DNA of 64,000 nucleotides. Origin: Stenotrophomonas maltophilia. GTDB lineage: Bacteria > Pseudomonadota > Gammaproteobacteria > Xanthomonadales > Xanthomonadaceae. The stretch is from contig NZ_CP154630.1 of NCBI RefSeq assembly GCF_039555535.1, forward strand, positions 1,067,001 to 1,131,000, in the 5' to 3' direction. The first letter of the stretch is position 1; every line of letters begins with the position of its first letter. Position numbers and translations under genes: made by a program. Below are positions 10,285 through 20,523 of this stretch, one piece after another. The notes under the pieces are model-generated. The model worked only from the letters and a program-made list of their open reading frames with translations. It was not told where the DNA came from and did not search any database.

Positions 10285-10446
10285 GGATCCCTGCCATCGG
10301 CAAACGCCTCAGCAGGGGCGCAGATTCTAGCGGGCTGCGCGGCACTTCACAAGCACCCCGGCCAGGAACCTGCGAAGGGCGTGCCGGAGGCGAGGGGGCT
10401 GGACAGGCATGGCACAATGGAACATCCGATGGAAAACGGTGGCCTG

Positions 10447-12474
10447 ATGTCCTATCTCGTCCTTGCCCGCAAGTGGCGTCCGAAGCGTTTTGCCGAGCTG
10501 GTGGGCCAGGAACACGTGGTCCGTGCGCTCAGCAATGCGCTGGACAGCGGCCGGGTCCACCATGCGTTCCTGTTCACCGGCACCCGCGGCGTGGGCAAGA
10601 CCACCATCGCGCGCATCTTCGCCAAGTCGCTGAACTGCGAGCAGGGCACCAGTGCCGATCCCTGCGGCCAGTGCGCGGCCTGCCTGGACATCGACGCCGG
10701 CCGCTACATCGACCTGCTGGAAATCGACGCCGCGTCCAACACCGGCGTGGACGACGTGCGCGAGGTGATCGAGAACGCGCAGTACATGCCCTCGCGTGGC
10801 AAGTACAAGGTCTACCTGATCGACGAAGTGCACATGCTGTCCAAAGCGGCGTTCAACGCGCTGCTGAAGACGCTGGAAGAGCCGCCGGAGCACGTGAAGT
10901 TCCTGCTGGCCACCACCGACCCGCAGAAGCTGCCGGTCACCGTGCTCAGCCGCTGCCTGCAGTTCAACCTCAAGCGCCTGGACGAGGACCAGATCCAGGG
11001 CCAGATGACCCGCATCCTGGCGGCAGAAGAGATCGAGGCCGACGGCAGCGCCATCGTGCAGCTGGCCAAGGCCGCTGATGGCAGCCTGCGTGACGGCCTG
11101 TCGCTGCTGGACCAGGCGATTGCCTATGCCGGCGGCGCACTGCGCGAGGACGTGGTGCGCACGATGCTGGGCACCGTCGACCGCACCCAAGTGGCCGCGA
11201 TGCTGGATGCACTGGCCGAGGGCGATGGCCCGCGCCTGCTGCAGGTGGTGGCCGCGCTGGCTGAATTCTCACCGGACTGGAGTGGTGTGCTGGAAGCGCT
11301 GGCCGAAGGCCTGCACCGCATCCAGGTGCAGCAGCTGGTACCGGGTGCGGCCGTTGCCGAAGGCCTGGATGCCACCGCATTCGCCGAGCGCCTGCGCCCG
11401 GAAGTGGTGCAGCTCTGGTACCAGATGGCCTTGAATGGCCGCCGCGACCTGCCGCTGGCGCCGAGCCCGCGCGCGGGCTTCGAGATGGCCGTGCTGCGGA
11501 TGCTGGCATTCCGTCCGGCTGCCGCGGTACCGCCGGTGCCGAAGTCGGTTGAAGGTGCAGCAGGCGGCAACGTTGCCGGTGGAGGCAGCGGTGCCGGCAA
11601 CCACGAAGCGGCGCCGGCCGCTGCCGCCGCTCAGGCGGCCCCGGCCCCGGCGACGCAGGCGGCCGCGCCGTCCGAGGCTGCGCCGCGCGAACCTGACCCC
11701 GAGCCTGAGCCGGCCCCGCAGCCCGAGCCGGACCCGACGCCGGAACCCGAGCCGGTTCCGGTGGAAGAGCCCGTGTCGCCGCCGCCGGTAAAGGCCGAAG
11801 CAGAGGTGCCGCCGCCGGCCGCTGAAGCAGAAACGAGCGACGATCTGCCGCCGTGGGCCACCGACGAAGCCGAGTCTCGTGACGCAGCACTGGCGGCCGA
11901 GATGGCCGGCCCGGAGGCGGCCATGGTCGCGCCCTGGCACGAGCCGCCGGCTCCCGCCGCGGCCCCCAGCGAACCTGCCCCGCCCGAGCGCCCGTTCCGC
12001 GCCGATGGCATTGCCATTGCACCCGCCGAACCGGTCCCGGCGCGTGATACCGCGCCGCAGGACGGCGTCAGCGAGCTGGCCACGGCCGAGGACTGGCTGG
12101 ATCTGGTCGCCAACAGCGGTCTCAGCGGCCCATCGCGGCAGTTGGCCGCCAATGCCGCGTTCATCAGCTGCCAGCACGGGACCTTGAAACTGGGGCTTTC
12201 GCCCGGATTTGAATACCTGCGCTCGGAGCGCGCGCTGGCCGCCCTGGGCGAGATGCTGGAGAAGGCCCTGGGCCAGGCGCCGAAGATCGTGGTCGAGACC
12301 GTGGAAACCGAACACGTTCCGGCCGAGACCCTGCACCAGCGCGCCGACCGCCAGCGTGGCGAACGGCAGCAGGAAGCAGAGGCCGTTTTCATGGACGACC
12401 CGGAAGTGCAGGTGCTGATCCAACAGCACGGCGCCCGGGTTGTTTCCGATTCCATCCGTTCTTTTGACGAGTAA
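10447..12474 (+). CDS. dnaX: DNA polymerase III subunits tau/gamma
   Basis: Clamp-loader ATPase subunit of DNA polymerase III, 675 residues from MSYLVLARKWRPKRF. Visible: Walker A GTRGVGKT (45-52), four zinc-binding Cys (64, 73, 76, 79), Walker B LIDEVH (124-129) and the SRC motif. Domain III is followed by a Pro/Ala/Glu-rich linker (about 360-560) and a C-terminal tau domain that would contact DnaB and the polymerase alpha subunit. I see no A-rich slippery heptamer like that of E. coli dnaX, so a frameshifted gamma form is not predicted. The in-frame extension upstream to 10255 runs through the tRNA and is rejected. ybaB and recR follow, the classical recombination/replication gene order. 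Confidence 0.96.
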   Translation: MSYLVLARKWRPKRFAELVGQEHVVRALSNALDSGRVHHAFLFTGTRGVGKTTIARIFAKSLNCEQGTSADPCGQCAACLDIDAGRYIDLLEIDAASNTGVDDVREVIENAQYMPSRGKYKVYLIDEVHMLSKAAFNALLKTLEEPPEHVKFLLATTDPQKLPVTVLSRCLQFNLKRLDEDQIQGQMTRILAAEEIEADGSAIVQLAKAADGSLRDGLSLLDQAIAYAGGALREDVVRTMLGTVDRTQVAAMLDALAEGDGPRLLQVVAALAEFSPDWSGVLEALAEGLHRIQVQQLVPGAAVAEGLDATAFAERLRPEVVQLWYQMALNGRRDLPLAPSPRAGFEMAVLRMLAFRPAAAVPPVPKSVEGAAGGNVAGGGSGAGNHEAAPAAAAAQAAPAPATQAAAPSEAAPREPDPEPEPAPQPEPDPTPEPEPVPVEEPVSPPPVKAEAEVPPPAAEAETSDDLPPWATDEAESRDAALAAEMAGPEAAMVAPWHEPPAPAAAPSEPAPPERPFRADGIAIAPAEPVPARDTAPQDGVSELATAEDWLDLVANSGLSGPSRQLAANAAFISCQHGTLKLGLSPGFEYLRSERALAALGEMLEKALGQAPKIVVETVETEHVPAETLHQRADRQRGERQQEAEAVFMDDPEVQVLIQQHGARVVSDSIRSFDE

Positions 12475-12480
12475 GACACC

Positions 12481-12801
12481 ATGCGCGGAAACATCGCCCA
12501 ACTGATGCAGCAGGCCCAGAAGATGCAGGAAAACCTGCAGAAGGCCCAGGAAGAAATTGCCAAGATCGAAGTGACCGGCAGCGCCGGTGGCGGCATGGTC
12601 AGCGTGACCCTGACCGGCGCCAAGGAATGCCGCAAGGTGCGCATCGACCCGTCGCTGGCCAGCGACCCGGAGATGCTGGAAGACCTGATCGCCGCCGCCT
12701 TCAACGACGCCTCGAACAAGATCGATGCCGAGTCGAAGTCGAAGATGGGTTCGGCCACCGCCGGTATGCAGCTTCCGCCGGGCATGAAGCTGCCGTTCTG
12801 A
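12481..12801 (+). CDS. ybaB: YbaB/EbfC family nucleoid-associated protein
   Basis: A 106-residue DNA-binding protein of the YbaB/EbfC family, starting 6 nt after dnaX stops. The N-terminal Gln-rich helix ([20 protein letters not shown]), the central beta region [20 protein letters not shown] and the C-terminal helix are typical of the homodimeric tweezer fold. The dnaX-ybaB-recR order is widely conserved and suggests a role in DNA repair or nucleoid structure. Confidence 0.95.
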   Translation: MRGNIAQLMQQAQKMQENLQKAQEEIAKIEVTGSAGGGMVSVTLTGAKECRKVRIDPSLASDPEMLEDLIAAAFNDASNKIDAESKSKMGSATAGMQLPPGMKLPF

Positions 12802-12809
12802 TTTTCGGC

Positions 12810-12866
12810 GTGGCACCCGTGCAAGCGGGTGCCACGGAACCTGTAGCCGTCGAGCTTGATCGACGC
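12810..12866. repeat. Hairpin plus SMAG-like element between ybaB and recR
   Basis: Two adjacent palindromes. A perfect 10-bp-arm hairpin (GTGGCACCCG and complement) lies at 12810-12835. At 12843-12866 a GTAG head is followed by a CGTCGA/TCGACG stem, the SMAG layout. They lie inside the presumed ybaB-recR transcript and could process or attenuate it. Confidence 0.6.
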
Positions 12867-12883
12867 CATGAAAGCATGCCGCC

Positions 12884-13483
12884 GTGTCTGCACCCCTGCT
12901 TGAACAATTGATCGACGCGTTGCGGGTGCTGCCTGGCGTCGGCCAGAAGACCGCGCAGCGCATGGCCTACCACCTGCTCGAACGCGAGCGCGAAGGTGGC
13001 CAGCGTCTGGCCGAGACACTGGCATTGGCGGTGGAGCGCATTGGCCACTGCGCACAGTGCCGCGATTTCAGCGAATCCGAGTTGTGCCCGACCTGCGCCA
13101 ACAGCAGCCGCGAGCGCAGCCAGCTGTGCGTGGTCGAATCGCCCGCCGATCGCCTGGCCATCGAGAACGCCACCGGTTTCCGCGGCGTCTACTTCGTGCT
13201 GCAGGGCCGTCTGTCGCCGCTCGATGGCATCGGCCCGCGCGAACTGGGCCTGGAACAGCTGGAGCAGCGCCTGGCCGGAGGCGAGGTGCAGGAACTGATC
13301 ATCGCCACCAGTGCCACCGTCGAGGGCGAGGCCACCGCGCACTATCTGGCGCAGTTGGCGCGCGCGCGCAAGGTGCAGCCGAGCCGCCTGGCGCAGGGCC
13401 TGCCACTGGGCGGTGAACTCGAATACGTCGATCGCGGCACGCTCTCGCACGCGTTCGGAACGCGCAGCGAATTCCGCGATTGA
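12884..13483 (+). CDS. recR: Recombination protein RecR
   Basis: A 199-residue DNA-clamp protein of the RecFOR pathway that loads RecA at gaps. The start is GTG at 12884 ([14 protein letters not shown]); it gives the expected N-terminal helix-hairpin-helix [19 protein letters not shown]4 zinc finger is formed by Cys56, Cys59, Cys68 and Cys71 (CAQC and CPTC), followed by a Toprim domain with the SPADRLAIE segment and the conserved C-terminal [12 protein letters not shown]. Length matches the family. Confidence 0.96.
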   Translation: MSAPLLEQLIDALRVLPGVGQKTAQRMAYHLLEREREGGQRLAETLALAVERIGHCAQCRDFSESELCPTCANSSRERSQLCVVESPADRLAIENATGFRGVYFVLQGRLSPLDGIGPRELGLEQLEQRLAGGEVQELIIATSATVEGEATAHYLAQLARARKVQPSRLAQGLPLGGELEYVDRGTLSHAFGTRSEFRD

Positions 13484-13550
13484 ACGCCGGCCGGGCATCC
13501 GCCGGCGCGGCCGGCCTACAATGCGGATGACATTTCCGCCGAGGCCGAAC

Positions 13551-13910
13551 ATGAGCACTGAAACCCTCTTCAGCAAGATCATCCGTCGCGAGATCCCGGC
13601 CACCATCGTCTACGAGGATGACGAGGTGCTGGGCTTCAAGGACATCGCACCGCAGGCGCCGGTGCATGTGCTGTTCATTCCGAAGAACGAGATCATTCCG
13701 ACCCTGGATGACCTGCAGCCCTCGCAGGCACACCTGATCGGCAAGCTGGCGCTGGCCGCTGCCGAGTACGCGCGCCGCGAAGGGTTCGCACAGGACGGCT
13801 ACCGCATCGTGATGAACTGCCGTGAAGATGCCGGGCAGACCGTGTTCCACATCCACATGCACCTGCTGGCGGGTGCACAGCTGGGGCATTTCGGTACGCC
13901 GGGGCGTTGA
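13551..13910 (+). CDS. HIT family (HINT-like) nucleotide hydrolase
   Basis: A 119-residue histidine-triad protein. The catalytic motif HIHMH is at residues 100-104 in the context TVFHIHMHLLAG, and the N-terminal segment LFSKIIRREIPATIVYEDD is diagnostic of the HINT branch, which hydrolyses adenosine phosphoramidates and aminoacyl adenylates. The start is ATG 13551, after a 67-nt gap from recR; the frame continues upstream but without HIT-like residues. Likely a housekeeping enzyme. Confidence 0.93.
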   Translation: MSTETLFSKIIRREIPATIVYEDDEVLGFKDIAPQAPVHVLFIPKNEIIPTLDDLQPSQAHLIGKLALAAAEYARREGFAQDGYRIVMNCREDAGQTVFHIHMHLLAGAQLGHFGTPGR

Positions 13911-13948
13911 AGCCCCTATCCACGCAGGAGTACCACGGGTACCCCGCT

Positions 13949-13971
13949 GTAGATCCACGCCATGCGTGGAT
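13949..13971. repeat. SMAG element
   Basis: GTAG followed by a perfect 8-bp stem (ATCCACGC/GCGTGGAT) with a 3-nt loop, immediately before the terminator shared by the HIT and slp genes. Confidence 0.75.
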
Positions 13972-13972
13972 G

Positions 13973-13999
13973 AAAAAGGCCGCCCGAGGGCGGCCTTTT
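13973..13999. terminator. Bidirectional terminator between HIT gene and slp
   Basis: A GC-rich stem (AAGGCCGCCC and complement, very short loop) is flanked by A5 on the left and T4 on the right, so it can end both the rightward HIT transcript and the leftward slp operon. Confidence 0.8.
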
Positions 14000-14022
14000 C
14001 CGTCACGCGTGCCGGTTGGCGA

Positions 14023-14550
14023 TCACCACCAACCCCAACGGCCGTAACCGCCCCAGTACGGGCCATACGGACCTGGGCCCCACGGACCATAGGGGTAGGG
14101 CACCACGTCGACCTGGCGCTGTTCCGGCCACAGGTAGATCACATCGGCCGACAGCTTCGGCAGGCGGTAGTCGTAGTCCCCGATGCGGGTGTTCTGGTAG
14201 CCATCGATCTTGCCGATGAAGGTCACGTCACGGCCTGCTTCAAACACGGCCGGGTCGTAGAAGCCGGCGCGGCAGGCGATGAAGCGGCCGTCGCTGGCGT
14301 CGGACGAGGTGGTGTTCGGGCGGCCGCTGGCGTTGAGCGGGCGCGAGATCATCTGGAAGCAGGTCTCGCCCTGGCCGGGCTTGGTTTCGATGATGCGACC
14401 GCCCCAACGGACCGGCGTGCCGACCTGCTGGGTGGCGACCGAGTCGCGCGGGGAGACCAGGCTGAACTGTCCCTGCAGCGGCTTTGGGGCCGTGGCGCAG
14501 GCCGACAGGGCCAGCGTGGCCACAGCGGTGAGGAGGAACTTGGTGTTCAT
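14023..14550 (-). CDS. slp: Slp family outer-membrane lipoprotein
   Basis: A 175-residue lipoprotein. The signal peptide MNTKFLLTAVATLALSAC ends in a clear lipobox (LSAC) with the lipidated Cys at residue 18. The body contains GTPVRWGGRIIETKPG, characteristic of Slp/YeaY starvation-inducible outer-membrane lipoproteins. The last 25 residues are rich in Tyr, Gly, Pro and Trp, which is unusual for E. coli Slp. The start codon overlaps the stop of the transglutaminase gene (ATGA), so translation is probably coupled; the longer in-frame start would bury the signal peptide. Confidence 0.85.
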   Translation of the reverse strand: MNTKFLLTAVATLALSACATAPKPLQGQFSLVSPRDSVATQQVGTPVRWGGRIIETKPGQGETCFQMISRPLNASGRPNTTSSDASDGRFIACRAGFYDPAVFEAGRDVTFIGKIDGYQNTRIGDYDYRLPKLSADVIYLWPEQRQVDVVPYPYGPWGPGPYGPYWGGYGRWGWW

Positions 14551-16496
14551 GGGGAGGCTCCGGAAGTCGGGCGATGCCTGCGCAGGTCCCGCAATAATGA
14601 AGCGAGGTCGGTGCAAGTTCCAGCGTAACGCGCGTCGGCGAAACGCTGGCTGAGTGCGAGCAGGGCGGGATCGGGACGTTGGGCATGGACCCGCCGTGCC
14701 CAGTCCTGCGCGGTTTCGTGGGGTTGCCGGCCCAGCCCGAGGCGGGCATAGCGCCGGCCCAGCCCGCGCCAGGCACGCAGCAGCGGGTCACGTTCGCGCT
14801 CGCCCCGGGCCAGCAGCCAGACCATCCACGCCAGGGCCAGCACCGTTGCCACCACGAAGCCAGCGACAAGTTGCGTGGGGCCGAGATCATCCAGTCCGAA
14901 CGGCTTGAGCAGCTGCTGCTGGCGGCGCGCATCGAAGGAGAGCACCAGGTCGTTCCAGCCGCGGCGCAGCCAGTCGCCCATCTGCCCCAGCTGCTGCCAG
15001 CGTTGCCGCAGCGGGCTGTCGGTACCTGCCTGCAGGCGGTCGTCGAGGGTATCGAGGATGCGTTCCGGTGCCACTGCGGCGGTAGGGTCGACCCGTACCC
15101 AGCCGCGCTGCGGCAGCCATACCTCGGCCCAGGCGTGGGCGTCCATCCGCCGCACGATCCAGTAGTCGCCAAGGCGGTTGTAGGTGCCACCAGCAAAGCC
15201 GGTCACCACCCGCGCCGGAATGCCGGCGTTGCGCATGAGTACCACGAAGGCGGAACTGAAGTGTTCGCAGAAGCCGGCCTTGTAGCCGAACAGGAACTCG
15301 TCGACCGGATCGCGTCCCGCCGGTGGCGTCTGCAGCGTGTAGGAGAAATCGGTGGTGATCCATTGCAGCGCGCGGCGGACGATGGCTTCGTCATCACCGC
15401 CGGCATCCTGCCGCCATTGCTGCGCCAGTGTGGCGGTGCGCGGGTTGAAGCCGCTGGGCAACTGCAGCGCGGCCCGTCGCAGATAGGGCGACAGCGTGCT
15501 GTCGAAGCGTTGAGGTGGCGCCGAATGCAGTCGCCAGCGGCTCAGCGACGCCAGTGGCCGCTCGCTGCTCAGGCTCATGTCAGCATCCAGCGTGCTGCCT
15601 GCTGGGGCGCGGCTGGGCAGGTCCAGTGCCACCAGCTGGCGCCGGTCGGTGGGCTCGTAGTCGATCTGGTAGTCCCAGTCCTGCGTGCCGGCCTCGACCA
15701 CGGCCGCCGGTCGTCGCTCGCTGGCGCGGTCACGTGTCCAGCGCCGGCCATCGAAGGCGGTCAGTACCGGCCCTCGCCAGTAGCGTTGCATCGGCTCGGG
15801 CACCGCACCGAAGAACTGCACGCGCAGCGCCGGGGCGTCGTCGGCCATCAGGTCCAGCCACTGGCCGGGTTCCATGCTGTCGGACAGCCCCGGCGTGCCG
15901 ACCGCGCGCTCGGGAACGCCCCATAGCGGGGTCGCCAACCGCGGGAACAGCCAGAAGCAGGCCAATGCCAGTGGCAGGCCGATCGCCAGCAGGCGGCCAA
16001 CGCCGCGCAGCTGCCCTCGCAGTGGCAGGTGGCCGGCGTGGCCTTCATCCCCGGCCAGGCGCTGCAGGGCGAGCAACGCGCTGATCCCCGCCAATGCGGC
16101 CAACACGGTGGTCAGTGGCCCCTGGTCGAGCAGGAATGCCGCAAACGGGGAAAACAGCGCGAAGCCGAGCAGGCTGCGGGCATCGCGCCGGCTGCGCAGT
16201 TCGCTGGACTTGATCGCCAGCATCGCTGCCAGCAGGGCGCAACCTGTATCGCGCCCGGGTCGAACCATCCCCATCTGCCAGACGATGGCACCGAGCATGG
16301 CCAGCACCAGCAGCAGGCGCACCGGCATGGGCAGTACCTTCCGCCACGACAGGGCCGCAGTCACGAGCGCCGCGGCCGCGATCACGCCGGCCAGCAGGGG
16401 CGGCAGCTGCAGCAGCAACGGCAACAGCGCCAGTGCCGCGCTGGCCAGGGTCCAGTTGCGGGCATTGCGGTCGAGGGCGGGCGTGGTTTCAGTCAT
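14547..16496 (-). CDS. Transglutaminase-like membrane protein (TgpA/DUF3488 family)
   Basis: A 649-residue membrane protein. The N-terminal 190 residues hold about six membrane segments (DUF3488). A periplasmic transglutaminase-like domain follows with the catalytic triad visible as Cys410 (YKAGFCEHFSSAF), His454 (MDAHAWAEVW) and Asp470 (WVRVDPTAAV). Another membrane span lies near residue 555, then a short cytoplasmic tail. Homologues such as Pseudomonas TgpA sit in the same MoxR-DUF58-transglutaminase operon and are important for growth; the substrate is unknown. It overlaps DUF58 upstream by 8 nt and slp downstream by 4 nt. Confidence 0.9.
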   Translation of the reverse strand: MTETTPALDRNARNWTLASAALALLPLLLQLPPLLAGVIAAAALVTAALSWRKVLPMPVRLLLVLAMLGAIVWQMGMVRPGRDTGCALLAAMLAIKSSELRSRRDARSLLGFALFSPFAAFLLDQGPLTTVLAALAGISALLALQRLAGDEGHAGHLPLRGQLRGVGRLLAIGLPLALACFWLFPRLATPLWGVPERAVGTPGLSDSMEPGQWLDLMADDAPALRVQFFGAVPEPMQRYWRGPVLTAFDGRRWTRDRASERRPAAVVEAGTQDWDYQIDYEPTDRRQLVALDLPSRAPAGSTLDADMSLSSERPLASLSRWRLHSAPPQRFDSTLSPYLRRAALQLPSGFNPRTATLAQQWRQDAGGDDEAIVRRALQWITTDFSYTLQTPPAGRDPVDEFLFGYKAGFCEHFSSAFVVLMRNAGIPARVVTGFAGGTYNRLGDYWIVRRMDAHAWAEVWLPQRGWVRVDPTAAVAPERILDTLDDRLQAGTDSPLRQRWQQLGQMGDWLRRGWNDLVLSFDARRQQQLLKPFGLDDLGPTQLVAGFVVATVLALAWMVWLLARGERERDPLLRAWRGLGRRYARLGLGRQPHETAQDWARRVHAQRPDPALLALSQRFADARYAGTCTDLASLLRDLRRHRPTSGASP

Positions 16497-17435
16497 GCGG
16501 CATCAATGCCAGTGCGCGCAGGCACAGGTGGTGGTGACTGGCGCCCTGCCCGGGCCCGAACGGTGGATGTGCAGGCAGCAGCAGGGTGTAGCGGCGGCCT
16601 TCGCGCTCGGCCATGTCGACCCATCGTGCCAAACGCGCGATGCGTGCTTCATGGCCCAGCGGAGACAGCCTGCGCCAGTCGAGGATGACTTCGATGCCGA
16701 CTGGCTTTTCGTACTCGCGCACCAGCAGGCTGTCGCGGCGTGCCGAGTGCTTCCATGAAATGCTGCGTGGTGCATCGCCCGCACGATAGGGCCGCAGCTG
16801 ATGCAGTTCCTCGCCACTGGCATGGGCGCGGGTATGCAGCGGATCGTTGCCGCTTTCCGGCAGTGCAGGCGCCAGCGCTTCGGGTTGCGGATAGACCAGC
16901 AGCGTTTGTTCCGGCCACACCCACGACCATGCCCGGACCAGGCCCAGTGGCTGGGTGGTGGACAGGCGGATGCGTGGCAGTTCCAGCCAGCCGCGGCGTT
17001 CGGTGGTGACCTGCAGCTCCACTTCGCCACGGCCGTGCGCAGGCAGTGACATCCAGGCTTCGCTGTTACCCAGCAGCAGGTGCAGGCCGTGGCGTGCGCG
17101 CGGATCGTGCAGTGACAGGTCCACGCGCAGGCGCAGCGGTTGTCCGGCCGGAGCCGGTTCGGCGGAGATCGCATCGATCTGCACGCCCGACAGCTGCAGG
17201 TGCGCGGCGATGGCGCTGGCGATCGCCGCTGCCGCCAGCAGCAGGGCCAGCAGCAACGCCGGGTTGTTGTTGTAGTTCAGTGCGCCCAGCAGCATTGCCG
17301 CCAGCAGCGTGGCGACGAACAGGCCGAAGCGGGTGGGCAGCACGTAGATGCGATGGCGGTCCAGGCGCTGCGGCAGTGCTTCAGGCCTGCGCGGGCGTGC
17401 CAGCAGTTGCAGTCGTGGCCAGCGCGTGGCCACCC

Positions 17436-17439
<4 letters not shown>
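16489..17439 (-). CDS. DUF58 domain protein
   Basis: A 316-residue protein with two membrane segments (about residues 35-80), a beta-rich middle and the DUF58 core LRPYRAGDAPRSISWKHSAR near residue 215, a vWA-like fold. Proteins of this family are encoded with MoxR ATPases and act as partners in a chaperone-like system. It overlaps moxR by 4 nt (ATGA) and the transglutaminase gene by 8 nt, so one operon is very likely. Confidence 0.9.
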
Positions 17440-18389
<950 letters not shown>

Positions 18390-18431
18390 GATCGTCTCAG
18401 GTCTGGAATCCATTCGATTATCCATAGAGCA

Positions 18432-20273
18432 ATGCAAGGCGAACAGCGCGCGCGGACAATATTTCTCTGGTTATGGACGCTGGTCACAGCGGCCAAGCTG
18501 GTGGTGGCTGCGCGCCTGCCACTGTTCGTTGACGAGGCGTTCTACTGGCAGGAAGGCCAGCATCTGGCCGCCGCGTATTCGGACCTTCCCGGACTGACCG
18601 CATGGCTGGCGCGCCTGGGGGTGGAGATCGGTGGCCACCATGTGCTTGCGTTGCGCCTGCCGTTCCTGGCCATCGGCGCGCTGCTGCCGTTGCTGGTGGT
18701 GCGCACGGCCACGCGCTGGTTCGGCAATGTGGCTGGTTGGCAGGCGGGCAGCCTCACGCTGTTGATGCCTTTGTCGGCGACGCTGGGCCTGCTGGCGGTG
18801 CCGGATGTACCCATGGCGCTGGCCGCGGTGATCTGCCTGCACGCCGGTGCACGGATGCTGCACAACGTCGATGCATCGTCGGCGATGAAGCTTGCGCTGG
18901 GCCTGTCGATCGGAGCGCTCAGTCACTACCGTTTCATCGGTGTCATCGGCGTGGGCTTCATCGCGCTGCTGGCGCTGCCGCAGGGGCGGCGCATGCTGGC
19001 CGATCCGCGCGTATGGGTCGCACTGGCGGTAGGCGTGCTGGCCTGGCTGCCGCTGCTGGCATGGAATGCGGACAACCACGACGCTGGCCTGAAGTTCCAG
19101 GTGGTCGAGCGCCATCCCTGGACGTTCGAATGGAACGGGCTGTGGTTCCTGGTGATCCAGCCGATGCTGGTCACCCCGATCCTGTGCATGGCGATGTGGA
19201 AGGTGGCGGTGGCCGGTACCCGCAGGGGCGGCGGCACGCGTGTGCAGTGGCGCTACTTCGGCCTGGTCGGGGGCGTATCCACGCTGGGCATCTTCCTGCT
19301 GGGCTTCTTCACCGACGTCGAGCGGATCAGTTTCCATTGGCCACTGCCGGGCTACCTGGCCCTGCTGGTGGCGGTGCCGGTGGTGCTCAACGGCTGGCCA
19401 CGCTGGCTGCGGCGCACCGGCTGGTGGCTGGCAGGCGCAGGCATGGTGCTGGCGTTCGGCTATTACCTGATGGCCTCCACGCCTGCGTTGCGCGAGCAGC
19501 TGGCGGGCAGCAAGTACTACCCGCGCAATTTCGCTGGCTGGCAGCCGTTGGCGATGGCAGTGCGCGAAGAGTTGCAGCAGATGCCCGCGGGCGCGCGGGT
19601 GCTGGCCGGGAACTTCAAGGTGGGGGCCGAGCTGGGCTTCCAGCTCGGCAACGGCGATATCGAAGTGCTGCCGCACCCGCTCAACGACAAGCATGGGCGC
19701 ACCGCGCAGCTGGCGCAGTGGGGTCTGCTGCATGAAGGCAAGCGCTCGGCGCCGATGCTGCTGGTGCTTTCACCCAGCGATCAGCGTTACCGCGATCTGC
19801 TGGCGCGCTATCACGCCATCTGCGAGCAGGTGGGGCCGTTGCCGGCGCCGCGGGTGGTCAGCAGTGACCACGGCTTCCAGCGGTTCCTGCTGTTCCGCCT
19901 GCCGGCGCAGCGTGCGCCGGGGGCGTGCGTGACTCCGGCAATGGCGTGGCTGGATACCCCTTCCAACGGCGAAAAGGTGTCCGGCGTGCTGGCCATCAAG
20001 GGATGGGCGTTCAAGGATGGTGTCGGCCTGGCACGGGTTGAAGTGCTGGTCGATGGCCGCTCGGTGGGCGATGCGCGCTATGGCCGCGCATTCGACGTGC
20101 GCCAGACCTGGCCGGACAGCACCGACCCGCAGCATCCGGCGGTGGGCTTCGATGCGTCATTGGACACGAGCACGCTGGCGCCCGGGCGGCATTGGCTGGG
20201 CCTGCGCCTGCACGGCCGCGATGGCAGCGTGGAGGAATGGCAGGAACAGCCGTTCGAGGTTCGCGGGCGCTGA
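18432..20273 (+). CDS. ArnT/PMT-type glycosyltransferase (GT39-like) with C-terminal Ig-like domain
   Basis: A 613-residue integral membrane protein. The first periplasmic loop after TM1 carries the acidic pair Asp34-Glu35 in LFVDEAFYWQEG, the polyprenyl-phosphate-sugar transferase signature of ArnT/PMT-like enzymes. About 10-12 membrane segments follow to near residue 360, then a soluble periplasmic part. The last 110 residues (DTPSNGEKVSGVLAIKGWAF onward) look like a beta-sandwich Ig-like module, not part of the standard family. It probably moves a sugar from a lipid carrier onto an envelope acceptor; the acceptor is unknown. Divergent from moxR with about 40 nt between. Confidence 0.8.
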   Translation: MQGEQRARTIFLWLWTLVTAAKLVVAARLPLFVDEAFYWQEGQHLAAAYSDLPGLTAWLARLGVEIGGHHVLALRLPFLAIGALLPLLVVRTATRWFGNVAGWQAGSLTLLMPLSATLGLLAVPDVPMALAAVICLHAGARMLHNVDASSAMKLALGLSIGALSHYRFIGVIGVGFIALLALPQGRRMLADPRVWVALAVGVLAWLPLLAWNADNHDAGLKFQVVERHPWTFEWNGLWFLVIQPMLVTPILCMAMWKVAVAGTRRGGGTRVQWRYFGLVGGVSTLGIFLLGFFTDVERISFHWPLPGYLALLVAVPVVLNGWPRWLRRTGWWLAGAGMVLAFGYYLMASTPALREQLAGSKYYPRNFAGWQPLAMAVREELQQMPAGARVLAGNFKVGAELGFQLGNGDIEVLPHPLNDKHGRTAQLAQWGLLHEGKRSAPMLLVLSPSDQRYRDLLARYHAICEQVGPLPAPRVVSSDHGFQRFLLFRLPAQRAPGACVTPAMAWLDTPSNGEKVSGVLAIKGWAFKDGVGLARVEVLVDGRSVGDARYGRAFDVRQTWPDSTDPQHPAVGFDASLDTSTLAPGRHWLGLRLHGRDGSVEEWQEQPFEVRGR

Positions 20274-20289
20274 GGCGGCGCGCGGTCCA

Positions 20290-20370
20290 GGTTGGTCGCG
20301 TACTCCGGGTTGGTTGCGCGTGCCAGGTTGGTCGGGTGCTCCACGTTGGTCGGGTGCTCCGGGTTGGTAG
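20290..20370 (+). repeat. 18-bp tandem repeat, about 4.5 copies
   Basis: Units at 20290, 20308, 20326, 20344 and a partial at 20362, consensus GGTTGGTCGGGTGCTCCR. It starts 16 nt after the glycosyltransferase stop and runs straight into a SMAG element. Confidence 0.85.
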
Positions 20371-20452
20371 AGTCGACTGTTAGTCGACTGCTCTTCCAGC
20401 CGCTGGCAAAACCCCGCGCTGCGCGCGATAGTCGACTGACAGTCGACTCTAC
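20367..20452. repeat. Inverted dimer of SMAG elements
   Basis: GTAGAGTCGACT... at 20367-20389 and its inverted copy ending ...AGTCGACTCTAC at 20430-20452, separated by 40 bp. Each unit contains two AGTCGACT palindromes, and the whole can fold into one long hairpin. It lies between the convergent glycosyltransferase and maf genes. Confidence 0.85.
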
Positions 20453-20523
20453 CCGGCTTGGGTCCTACCCGGCCCAGGTCCGGCCTGTTTCCGCGATCGG
20501 TGCCGGCAGTCAGCGTGCCGCCT

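Noticed and set aside
10290..10446. Possible SRP RNA (ffs) between tRNA-Ser and dnaX
   Set aside because: The conserved SRP domain IV core (GGAAGGAAGCAG type) is not present.
11269..13055. Long minus-strand frames opposite dnaX-ybaB-recR
   Set aside because: They have no start signals or family motifs and overlap three well-supported genes.
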